Shown in pieces: positions 1-4,636 of a stretch of DNA of 5,027 bases. Below the pieces are notes generated by a model that saw only the letters and a program-made list of their open reading frames with translations, searched no databases and had not been told where the DNA came from. The stretch is from Planctomycetota bacterium (GTDB lineage Bacteria; Planctomycetota; Planctomycetia; Isosphaerales; Isosphaeraceae). A program made the translations under genes and the position numbers. The stretch covers positions 1-5,027 of the forward strand of contig JAJYDH010000467.1 in the NCBI GenBank assembly GCA_021777685.1, in the 5' to 3' direction. The number at the start of each line of letters is the position of its first letter. The stretch's first letter is position 1.

Positions 1-30
1 ACTTGATGGCCATAATGACCTCGATTTTTC

Positions 31-68
31 CGGGCCGGCGAAACCTCACAAGAGGCTTCGCCGGCCCG
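31..68. repeat. Perfect GC-rich hairpin, terminator-like
   Basis: A 12-bp perfect inverted repeat (31-42 with 57-68, CGGGCCGGCGAA and its complement) continues after one A/C mismatch into a further 4 bp (44-47 with 52-55), closing on a 4-base loop (48-51). Neither strand has a T-run after the stem: the T5 at 25-29 precedes it on the plus strand. It may be a factor-assisted terminator or RNA-end stabiliser for a gene left of the window, but that gene is not seen. The palindrome is certain; the function is a guess. Confidence 0.6.
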
Positions 69-120
69 CGGAGGAGCTGATTTCCGCGTCTATAGCGGAT
101 CACACTCGATATGACGCCCG

Positions 121-203
121 GAAAAAGGGGACTGGCACCCGGCCCGAAGAGGCTTTCTCCGGTTCTCGAGCCGGTCCGGGGCCGGGAGCCAGTCCCCTTT
201 TTC
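121..203. repeat. REP/MITE-like palindrome, possible bidirectional terminator
   Basis: Outer arms 121-136 and 188-203 pair perfectly over 16 bp (GAAAAAGGGGACTGGC and complement). After an A/A mismatch at 137/187, positions 138-145 pair with 179-186 for 8 more bp. A small inner hairpin sits at 159-174 (CCGGTTC/GAGCCGG, with one G-T pair). Because the arms begin with A5 and end with T5, the transcript from either strand would be a strong hairpin followed by a U-run. It lies 62 bp beyond the stop of the minus-strand toxin gene and could end that transcript. GGGGACTGG/CCAGTCCCC palindromes resemble dispersed REP elements moved by RAYT (IS200-like) transposases; that link is from memory and unproven here. 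Confidence 0.7.
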
Positions 204-264
204 TCGCCTGTATACAATCCGAACATTACCCGCTGTAAAAGAGCTGAGGGCTCATGCCGACTCT

Positions 265-612
265 TCAGAACTTCAAACCTTCCAGATGTTCCTTAAACAG
301 GGCATCAGCGATGGGAATGTGGGTCTTGTACCACCGCCTATTGCCCGCCTTGTTGCCACCGACCAGGATGATAGCCGATCGGGTCGGATCGAAGGCGAAT
401 AGGACCCTCCAAGGATTGCCTGCCACTTGGACCCGCAATTCTTTCATGTTCGCGTAGTCGGACCCCTTCACCGTATCGACATAGGGACGGCCGAGGTTCG
501 GTCCCCGCTCCACCACCAAGAACAGGTGGCCTCGAATCTCCGCCCTGACGTCTGCCTCCAACCCGTCCAGCCAAACGCCGAACCTTTCGGTCAATACCAC
601 GTTCCATGCCAT
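265..612 (-). CDS. HigB/RelE-family (phage Gp49-like) toxin, apparently without antitoxin
   Basis: The predicted product is a 115-residue cytoplasmic protein matching the HigB/Gp49-like branch of the RelE/ParE superfamily, whose members are ribosome-dependent mRNA endonucleases in type II toxin-antitoxin systems. The family signature is clear in the C-terminal half: GRPYVDTVKGSDYANMKELR (41-60), the strand WRVLFAFDPTR (68-78), ILVGGNKAG followed by RWY (82-95), and IPIAD (99-103). Length is normal. I chose the ATG at 612 over the in-frame start at 654 because an AGGA ribosome site precedes it and MAWNVVLTERF is a typical family N-terminus. In most HigB systems the XRE-type antitoxin follows the toxin; here only a 9-codon frame begins 10 bases after the stop (ATG at 255-253), then the 121-203 palindrome. 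Toxin family is firm; activity is unknown. The gene may be orphaned or paired with a distant antitoxin. Confidence 0.85.
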   Translation of the reverse strand: MAWNVVLTERFGVWLDGLEADVRAEIRGHLFLVVERGPNLGRPYVDTVKGSDYANMKELRVQVAGNPWRVLFAFDPTRSAIILVGGNKAGNRRWYKTHIPIADALFKEHLEGLKF

Positions 613-694
613 GTTTCGGTTCCTCGCTTTTATTAGCTCTCGCCCGCATCGCACTCGATCTCTTACGGAGTCAAATCTTCCACTCTACAACCCC

Positions 695-723
695 ATCATA
701 TTCCCCAAGAGGAATTACGTCAA
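695..723 (-). promoter_or_regulatory. Sigma-70-type promoter for the toxin gene
   Basis: On the minus strand TTGACG (723-718) and TATGAT (700-695) match the housekeeping consensus at five of six bases each, with the ideal 17-bp spacer. Transcription would start near 688 and leave a leader of about 76 bases before the ATG at 612. No operator-like inverted repeat was seen over the promoter, unlike most autoregulated toxin-antitoxin promoters. Confidence 0.6.
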
Positions 724-817
724 GGTCGGATCTCGATTATACCGGGCAATACTACTTCGACAGGGCCGGCGAACTGACATACCTTCCGGCATCCGACGTC
801 ACCCCCGAATAATTTCG

Positions 818-846
818 TTGACTCCCGACCCGGGTGGCGATATTTG
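818..846 (+). promoter_or_regulatory. Weak promoter candidate for the secreted-protein gene
   Basis: TTGACT (818-823) is a good -35. The -10 is poor: TATTTG (841-846) at 17 bp or GATATT (839-844) at 15 bp. Transcription would start near 852, about 58 bases before the ATG at 910 and about 300 before the ATG at 1156. The position therefore favours translation beginning at 910. It is divergent from the toxin promoter. Confidence 0.3.
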
Positions 847-909
847 TCGTCGACCGGCTCCATTCGTACGCGGTCGGATCGGGGGCGGTCGAGGAGGGGG
901 GGGGCACCC

Positions 910-1155
910 ATGCGGATGGTCGGATTCGGCCGGCTCGCGGTCGGCCTGGCGCTGGGATCGGGGTTCTTCGCGCTCGCCCAGGACGGGCCGACCCGGCCCG
1001 AGCCGGGCGTGAGCCGCTGGCGGGACGCCGCCTCGGCCTATCGGATCACCCTGGACTCGGGCCGGCTGACATCACCTCAAGGACCCCTCGAAGCCCTACA
1101 TGGTCCGGAGCCGGCCCTCCGAGCCCTGACCCTCGACCGACCCCGGAGCGAGCCG
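910..1155 (+). other. In-frame upstream extension with its own ribosome site and signal peptide; possible remnant of a small secreted-protein gene
   Basis: ATG at 910 follows a purine-rich site (GAGGAGG at 891-897, running into nine Gs at 896-904). The first residues, MRMVGFGRLAVGLALG then SGFFALAQDG, read as a Sec signal peptide with an ALA cleavage site before Q. The frame has no stop and joins the secreted protein starting at 1156. By my count 50 of 53 codons from 910 to 1068 end in G or C, but only 18 of 29 from 1069 to 1155 do, so coding character seems to be lost about halfway. The simplest reading is a former separate small secreted protein of about 50 residues or more, whose end was deleted or frameshifted, leaving spacer DNA open by chance. 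A genuine long N-terminus of a 372-residue protein is the alternative. Confidence 0.4.
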
Positions 1156-2028
1156 ATGTCCCGATCCCGACACCCCCGACGACGGTGGACCCTGGCGGTC
1201 CTCCTGCTCACCCTGGCCGGCGGGCGACCGGCAGCCGCCCAGGACGAGAAGGCCGCCGAGGGGCCATCGAGCTGGCTCCCGATCCTGAAACAGCAGGCGG
1301 CCGAGTACGAGATCGTCCCCCGAGGGGGCTCGAAGAAGGTCCTCAAACCCCTGCCCGAGCCGATCCTCCGCTGGACGCAGCCGGTCCGGGGGGGCGACGA
1401 CGGCGCAGTCTTCCTCTGGGTGCTCGACGGCCGGCCCGAGGTCGTCGGCACGATCTTCACCTGGCGAGGGGGCGGGCCGAGGGTGATGCAGCACGAGGTC
1501 CACTCGCTGGCCCCGACCGGGCTCGACGCCACCTGGCGAGGCAAGCCGATGTGGCACCCCGACCGGCCCGGTCTCGCCTTCAAGCCCGTGCCCGAGGCCC
1601 CCGCGCCGGCGACCTCGGCCCCCGCCCGGCTCCGCCAGATGCAGGCGGTCGCCCGCGAGTTCTCGGCGTCGAGCGTCCACGAGAAGACCGGCCGGAACGA
1701 GCTTCGCCTGATGCCCAGGGCCCTCTACCGCTACAAGCCGACCGACCCCGGCCTGATCGACGGCACCCTGTTCTGCTTCGCCCACGGGACCGACCCCGAG
1801 CTGTTCCTGCTGGTCGAGGCCCGCCGCGACGGGAACATGGCCGAGTATCGACATGCGTTCGCCCGCTTCTCCGACCTCGAACTCCACGCCCGGCACAAGG
1901 GCCACGACGTGTGGGACGCCCCCCGGGGGTCGATGAACGACCGCTCCCTGATCCACGCCTATTACGTCGTCGAGGAGCTGGACGCCGAGACGCCCGAGGA
2001 TTACCGGAGGGTCAGCAAGGGGCGTTAG
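1156..2028 (+). CDS. Secreted protein of unknown function
   Basis: This 290-residue protein has a clear Sec signal peptide: basic start MSRSRHPRRRW, hydrophobic core TLAVLLLTLAGG, cleavage near AAA before QD (residue 29). No other membrane segment is seen, so the mature form is probably periplasmic or extracellular. Two conserved-looking blocks follow: about 65-120 (LRWTQPVRGGDDGAVFLWVL, then a TIFTWRGGG/HEVHSLAP stretch) and about 165-225 (RNELRLMPRALYRYKP, IDGTLFCFAHGTDPELFLLV). The second resembles uncharacterised planctomycete proteins as I remember them; I cannot name a domain or activity. The start at 1156 is supported by GGAG at 1145-1148, seven bases upstream, and the signal peptide; the in-frame ATG at 910 is the alternative. 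The stop overlaps the stop of the convergent ATPase gene. Confidence 0.75.
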   Translation: MSRSRHPRRRWTLAVLLLTLAGGRPAAAQDEKAAEGPSSWLPILKQQAAEYEIVPRGGSKKVLKPLPEPILRWTQPVRGGDDGAVFLWVLDGRPEVVGTIFTWRGGGPRVMQHEVHSLAPTGLDATWRGKPMWHPDRPGLAFKPVPEAPAPATSAPARLRQMQAVAREFSASSVHEKTGRNELRLMPRALYRYKPTDPGLIDGTLFCFAHGTDPELFLLVEARRDGNMAEYRHAFARFSDLELHARHKGHDVWDAPRGSMNDRSLIHAYYVVEELDAETPEDYRRVSKGR

Positions 2029-2828
2029 GCCGCCAGGGCGTCGAAGGTCGCCTCGCGGGCGGCGGCGAGGACGGTCCGGGCGTCCGGGCGGTCGTTGCTC
2101 TCAGCGTAGGCGATCAGGAGGGCGAGGTCGGCCAGGCGGTTGAGCCGGCGGGGGAGGCCGTCGGCCAGGCGGTGCAGCTCGGCGAGGGCAGGGGGGTCGA
2201 ACAGCTGCGCCGAGGCCCCCGCGGCTTCGACGCGGCCCAGGACGTAGGCCGCCGACTCGGGCGCGGTCAGGGGGCCGAGCAGGCAGCGGGCGGTCAGGCG
2301 GTCGGTCAGGGCGGGGGGGACTCGGAGCAGGATCTCGGGGCCGCCGACCAGCAAGAGCGACAGGTCGGGCGGGCCGCTCGTGGCGAAGTTGAGCAGGAGC
2401 CGGAGCGTCTCGAAGGTCGCCGGGTCGTCGATCAGGTGCCCTTCGTCGACGATCAGGAGCGGTCGCTCGCCCCGGCCGGCGGAGGCCGACAGGGCGGACC
2501 GTAGGCGCCTGATCGAGCCGCCGAGGCCGTCCCTCGCCGGCTTCGGGGCGTCCAGCTCGTCGGCCAGGTAGTCGATCAGGTCGGCGGCGGGCATGGCGGG
2601 GAAGGTCAGGTGGGCCGACCGGCCGCCGATCTCGCCCGCCAGGGCCCGGGCCAGAAGGGTCTTGCCCGTCCCCGGCGGCCCGAACAGGAGCGCCGGCCCC
2701 TGGCCGTGCTCCAACCCATACCGGAGCCGGCGGAGGGTCGCCTCGCGGCTGGGCAGCGGGACGAAGTCGTCCGGCCGGGCCGGCTCGCCGAAGGGGCGCG
2801 GGCGGAGGCCGAAGTGCTCCTCGTACAA
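2025..2828 (-). CDS. ExeA/GspA-like AAA ATPase (exosortase/exopolysaccharide-locus type)
   Basis: This 267-residue P-loop ATPase has the ExeA/GspA layout: N-terminal MYEEHFGLRPRPF, Walker A GPPGTGKT (50-57), Walker B LLIVDEGH (124-131), a sensor-1-like strand LLVGGPEIL (159-167), RCLLGPLT (181-188) and a C-terminal GLPRRLNRLADLALL block (224-238). Relatives use ATP to drive assembly of secretion or pilus machinery, and a subfamily occurs in PEP-CTERM/exosortase polysaccharide loci. It lacks the peptidoglycan-binding C-terminus of full-length ExeA, has no signal or membrane segment, and should be cytosolic. The start is TTG (2828-2826), supported by GGAGG seven bases upstream (2840-2836) and by the family-typical N-terminus. 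Walker B reads DEGH where many relatives have DEAQ. It follows the P-loop gene on the same strand after a repeat-filled gap, so co-transcription is uncertain. Substrate is unknown. Confidence 0.88.
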   Translation of the reverse strand: MYEEHFGLRPRPFGEPARPDDFVPLPSREATLRRLRYGLEHGQGPALLFGPPGTGKTLLARALAGEIGGRSAHLTFPAMPAADLIDYLADELDAPKPARDGLGGSIRRLRSALSASAGRGERPLLIVDEGHLIDDPATFETLRLLLNFATSGPPDLSLLLVGGPEILLRVPPALTDRLTARCLLGPLTAPESAAYVLGRVEAAGASAQLFDPPALAELHRLADGLPRRLNRLADLALLIAYAESNDRPDARTVLAAAREATFDALAA

Positions 2829-2835
2829 CGGCGAG

Positions 2836-2840
2836 CCTCC
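2836..2840 (-). promoter_or_regulatory. Ribosome binding site deciding a TTG start
   Basis: GGAGG on the minus strand lies seven bases before TTG at 2828. No ATG or GTG with comparable support exists nearby, and the conserved N-terminus begins exactly here. Confidence 0.7.
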
Positions 2841-2855
2841 TGCTCGGTGACCGTG

Positions 2856-2897
2856 ATCTCGGATCTGAAATCTCGGATCTGAAATCTAAGATCTGAA
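2856..2897. repeat. Heptamer tandem repeat, left block (three 14-bp units)
   Basis: Three uninterrupted 14-bp units lie at 2856-2869, 2870-2883 and 2884-2897. The first two are identical (ATCTCGGATCTGAA); the third reads ATCTAAGATCTGAA. Each unit is two heptamers that share ATCT followed by a variable triplet, so the block is six ATCT-NNN heptamers. It is much more AT-rich than the flanking genes. Similar heptamer arrays (STRR type) are known from cyanobacterial intergenic DNA. There is no coding role. Confidence 0.9.
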
Positions 2898-3073
2898 TAG
2901 GAGTTACGCAGTTGACAATTGGTCCAGGCCGGCAGGCTTCGGATTGGTCAATTCTGGTAGGGTGGGTACCGCCCACCACGATCGAGGCAGCATGGTGGGC
3001 GGTGCCCACCCTACCTGAATTGTCCGTCTGTCCGATTAGGGATAGCTCTGGACCGTCAACCGCGTAACTCCTA
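2898..3073. mobile_element. Non-autonomous palindromic insertion element (MITE-like)
   Basis: The outer ends 2898-2916 and 3055-3073 are 19-bp inverted repeats with one mismatch (TAGGAGTTACGC, then A or G, then GTTGAC). Just inside, GGTCCA (2921-2926) pairs with TGGACC (3049-3054). The centre is a second palindrome (2956-3015). There is no open frame long enough for a transposase. Outside, CTGAA ends the left flank (2893-2897) and recurs at 3075-3079; removing 2898-3079 restores the 14-bp repeat array in phase. This is strong internal evidence for an insertion with about 5 bp of target duplication, although the array itself contains CTGAA. The parent transposase family is not identified. Confidence 0.75.
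2956..3015. repeat. Central 23-bp palindrome of the insertion element
   Basis: Positions 2956-2978 pair with 2993-3015 over 23 bp with one G-T pair (GGTAGGGTGGG, then GTACCGCCCACCA-type arms), leaving a 14-base loop. Beyond one T/T mismatch the helix extends by CAATTC/GAATTG (2949-2954 with 3017-3022). GGGTGGGCACCGCCCACC-like palindromes are common dispersed repeats in bacterial intergenic DNA; this is from memory. Confidence 0.85.
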
Positions 3074-3074
3074 G

Positions 3075-3116
3075 CTGAAATCTCGGATCTGAAATCTCAG
3101 ATCTGAAATCTCGGAT
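3075..3116. repeat. Heptamer tandem repeat, right block
   Basis: After the duplicated CTGAA (3075-3079) come two full 14-bp units (3080-3093 ATCTCGGATCTGAA; 3094-3107 ATCTCAGATCTGAA) and a partial one (3108-3116 ATCTCGGAT). These continue the left block in sequence and phase, showing that both were once one array. Confidence 0.9.
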
Positions 3117-3143
3117 TAATAGAATCTTGAGATCCGAGATTTC
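3105..3143. repeat. Hairpin abutting the P-loop gene stop
   Basis: GAAATCTCGGAT (3105-3116) and its exact complement (3132-3143) form a 12-bp stem with a 15-base loop. The right arm is an inverted copy of the repeat unit and ends one base before the stop codon of the minus-strand P-loop gene (3146-3144). No T-run follows on the minus strand, so a simple intrinsic terminator is doubtful. It may stabilise the 3' end of the upstream message or attenuate read-through to the ATPase gene. Confidence 0.6.
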
Positions 3144-3893
3144 CTAGACGAACGTCTCGGCCACGCCGAGCAGGGGGATGCCGCCGGCTTCGAGGGCCTC
3201 GCGGGCGCGGAGGACGGCGCGGGGGCCGGTCAGGGCCCGGTTGTGGACGAGGACTGCGGCGTCGATCGACCGGGGCAGGCTCGGGGCGCTCAGGCCGGCG
3301 AAGAGCGGACCTCCGTCGACCAGGATCAGGTCGTAATCGCGCCTGAGGCGGGCGAAGGTGGTCGTCCAGGCCGGGCCTCCGAGGAAGTCGCGAGGACGTG
3401 CCACGGGACCTCGGAGGGGGAGCACGGCGAGGTGGTCGTCGGGGGCGTCGACGACGGCCCCGGCGGTCGAGGCGCCGGCCTCGATCACGTCGTCGAGCCC
3501 GACCCGGGGCCGGAGCCCCAGGAGCCTGGCGAGCATCGGCCCGGAGAGGTCGGCGTCGACGAGCAGGGTCCGGCCGGGCCTCCGGGCGAGCGCCCGGGCC
3601 AGGGTCAGGACCAGGGTCGTCCGCCCCTCGGACCGGTGGCAGCTCGTGAACAGCAGGACCTTCAGGTCCTGGCGATCCCGAGCGGCGACCAGGGCGTCGG
3701 CGAGCCGCTCGAACCGGTCGCCGTGCTCCCGCTCCAGGGCCCGGACCGTCTGCGGCCAGTCCAGGGACGCCGAGGCCCCGGCGGGGCTCGCCGGGGCCTC
3801 GACGGCGAAGTGCGGGGGAGGGGGCAGGCCGGACGACTCGGCCGGCCCTCGGCGGGCGTAGGCTCGGGCCAGGGCCTGATCAATGTCCGCCAT
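3144..3893 (-). CDS. CpsD/CapB-like P-loop protein with altered Walker A, probable polysaccharide/exosortase-locus regulator
   Basis: This 249-residue soluble protein has the fold markers of bacterial tyrosine kinases and MinD-like ATPases. After a Pro/Ala-rich N-terminus and a helix around 47-75 come KVLLFTSCHRSEGRTT (78-93, Walker A region), RTLLVDADLSGPMLARLLGL (108-127, Walker A') and DYDLILVDGGP (186-196, Walker B). The P-loop reads SEGRTT: Arg91 stands where nearly all relatives have the catalytic Lys. Only two tyrosines occur (12 and 187), and the C-terminus (VAETFV) lacks the tyrosine cluster of autokinases. Authentic autokinase activity is therefore doubtful; nucleotide-dependent partner binding is a better guess. 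The ATG at 3893 has GAGGAG upstream and overlaps the preceding gene by 14 bp, implying translational coupling to that membrane protein, which could act as its membrane adaptor. Family fairly sure; function inferred. Confidence 0.8.
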   Translation of the reverse strand: MADIDQALARAYARRGPAESSGLPPPPHFAVEAPASPAGASASLDWPQTVRALEREHGDRFERLADALVAARDRQDLKVLLFTSCHRSEGRTTLVLTLARALARRPGRTLLVDADLSGPMLARLLGLRPRVGLDDVIEAGASTAGAVVDAPDDHLAVLPLRGPVARPRDFLGGPAWTTTFARLRRDYDLILVDGGPLFAGLSAPSLPRSIDAAVLVHNRALTGPRAVLRAREALEAGGIPLLGVAETFV

Positions 3894-4317
3894 CGCTCGA
3901 CTCCTCGGGCGCGTCGGCGGGGAGCAGGTAGCCCGGCAGGAAGACCGGGGCGTCCAGCTCTCGCCGGATGGTGACGACCGGCTCCAGCGGGGCCAGCGAG
4001 ATGACGCCCGGCTTCCGGGTCGCGGGCTCGGGCTCGTCCGGGGCCTTGGGACGCTCGACGGTGAGGCTCGCTGCCCGCGCGGGCGGGAGCCTGTCGCCGC
4101 CGAAGGTGAACAGGGTGAAGGCGATCGGCAGGAGGGCCAGCAGGGCGAACCCCGCGACGCGGACCTCCCGGCGGAGGCGTCGACGACGCGCGGGGCGTCG
4201 GAAGGCCCGGGGCGACGGGCCGAGTTTCGGGATCTGGATCAGGACCGGCAGGGCCGCCGTGGTCCGGCGGCGGGCCGGCGTCGGCAGGATCGAGGTTTCG
4301 CAGCAGGTCTGGGTCAT
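3880..4317 (-). CDS. Small single-pass membrane protein, putative adaptor of the P-loop protein
   Basis: This is a 145-residue protein with no domain I recognise. The first 53 residues are polar, ending in a strongly basic stretch (RRPARRRRLRREVR, 40-53). One membrane segment follows (about 54-73, VAGFALLALLPIAFTLFTFG), then a Pro-rich C-terminal part of about 70 residues ending in a short hydrophobic motif, DAPVFLPGYLLPADAPEES (122-140). The positive-inside rule puts the N-terminus in the cytoplasm and the tail outside. I chose the ATG at 4317 because GAGGGGG lies about eight bases upstream; longer in-frame starts (4371 and 4668) add low-complexity sequence without a good site. The 14-bp overlap with the P-loop gene recalls split CapA/CapB systems, where a membrane adaptor activates a cytosolic P-loop partner; there is no Wzz domain, so that is only an analogy. 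Confidence 0.7.
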   Translation of the reverse strand: MTQTCCETSILPTPARRRTTAALPVLIQIPKLGPSPRAFRRPARRRRLRREVRVAGFALLALLPIAFTLFTFGGDRLPPARAASLTVERPKAPDEPEPATRKPGVISLAPLEPVVTIRRELDAPVFLPGYLLPADAPEESSDGGH

Positions 4318-4636
4318 GGCTTGGGCCCCCTCGTTCGCCGGCTTCGGCGCGACGGGTTGGCGGACAATCATTCGGATTCGGCTTGGGGGAGCGATCCGGG
4401 CAGGACCGCTCTGGCAGGATGAACCACCCAGGTTTACTAATCGACCAGGTCGCCCGAGAAACTTGAACGACCGTGACGGAAATTCCGAAACCGGAGACCC
4501 GGACGGTCGGGCAATGCGAAGCGGCCCATCCGGGGCCTTCGCGGCGGGCCGGACGACGCGGCCGACCCGGGCCCGCCGAGGGTTCGGCGAGGGCCCGGGT
4601 CGGCTCGGGTCATCCGGTGCGGCCGGAGGGCGAGCT
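4318..4636. other. Intergenic region upstream of the membrane-protein gene
   Basis: No gene is supported here. The stretch holds the 4561-4604 hairpin and two short interrupted palindromes, CGACC-A-GGTCG (4442-4452) and CGGAA-A-TTCCG (4477-4487). It has a locally AT-richer patch (about 4420-4490) where a minus-strand promoter for the membrane-protein and P-loop genes would be expected. I found no convincing -35/-10 pair. Confidence 0.5.
4561..4604 (-). terminator. GC-rich hairpin after the right-edge gene
   Basis: GCCGACCCGGGCCC (4561-4574) pairs perfectly with 4591-4604. After a 2-base bulge (4589-4590), GCCGA (4575-4579) pairs with 4584-4588, leaving a 4-base loop. It starts 32 bases beyond the stop of the minus-strand gene at 4637, the usual place for a terminator, but no T-run follows. 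It probably separates that gene's transcript from the membrane-protein/P-loop genes. Confidence 0.45.

Noticed and set aside
2..238. Open plus-strand frame from the left edge to TAA
   Set aside because: It reads through both palindromes and has no recognisable protein sequence; probably open by chance.
736..741. Perfect TATAAT on the minus strand as toxin promoter
   Set aside because: No acceptable -35 sits 15-19 bp upstream; TTGACG/TATGAT at 723-695 is a far better pair.
720..911. Minus-strand 63-codon frame upstream of the toxin as antitoxin
   Set aside because: No XRE, AbrB or other antitoxin features, a weak start region, and it spans both promoter candidates.
1096..1956. Minus-strand open frame antisense to the secreted protein
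   Set aside because: No recognisable domain or ribosome site; mirrors the GC-biased codons of the real gene.
834..2504. Very long plus-strand open frame (556 codons) across two genes
   Set aside because: Arg/Gly/Pro-rich, no domain, runs antisense into the ATPase gene and out of frame with the secreted protein; a high-GC artefact.
2101..3009. Long minus-strand frame overlapping the ATPase and the insertion element
   Set aside because: Out of frame with the clear AAA ATPase; Arg/Pro-rich and crosses the palindromic element.
3040..3060. Promoter within the insertion element driving the ATPase gene
   Set aside because: TTGACG exists on the minus strand (3059-3054), but only TAATCG at a 15-bp spacing follows; too weak to call.
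2856..3116. CRISPR array
   Set aside because: Units are 7/14 bp in direct tandem with no spacers; the only gap is a palindromic insertion, and no cas genes are present.
3243..3974. Plus-strand open frames antisense to the P-loop gene
   Set aside because: Repetitive Gly/Arg/Glu content and no motif; the opposite strand encodes the clear CpsD-like protein.
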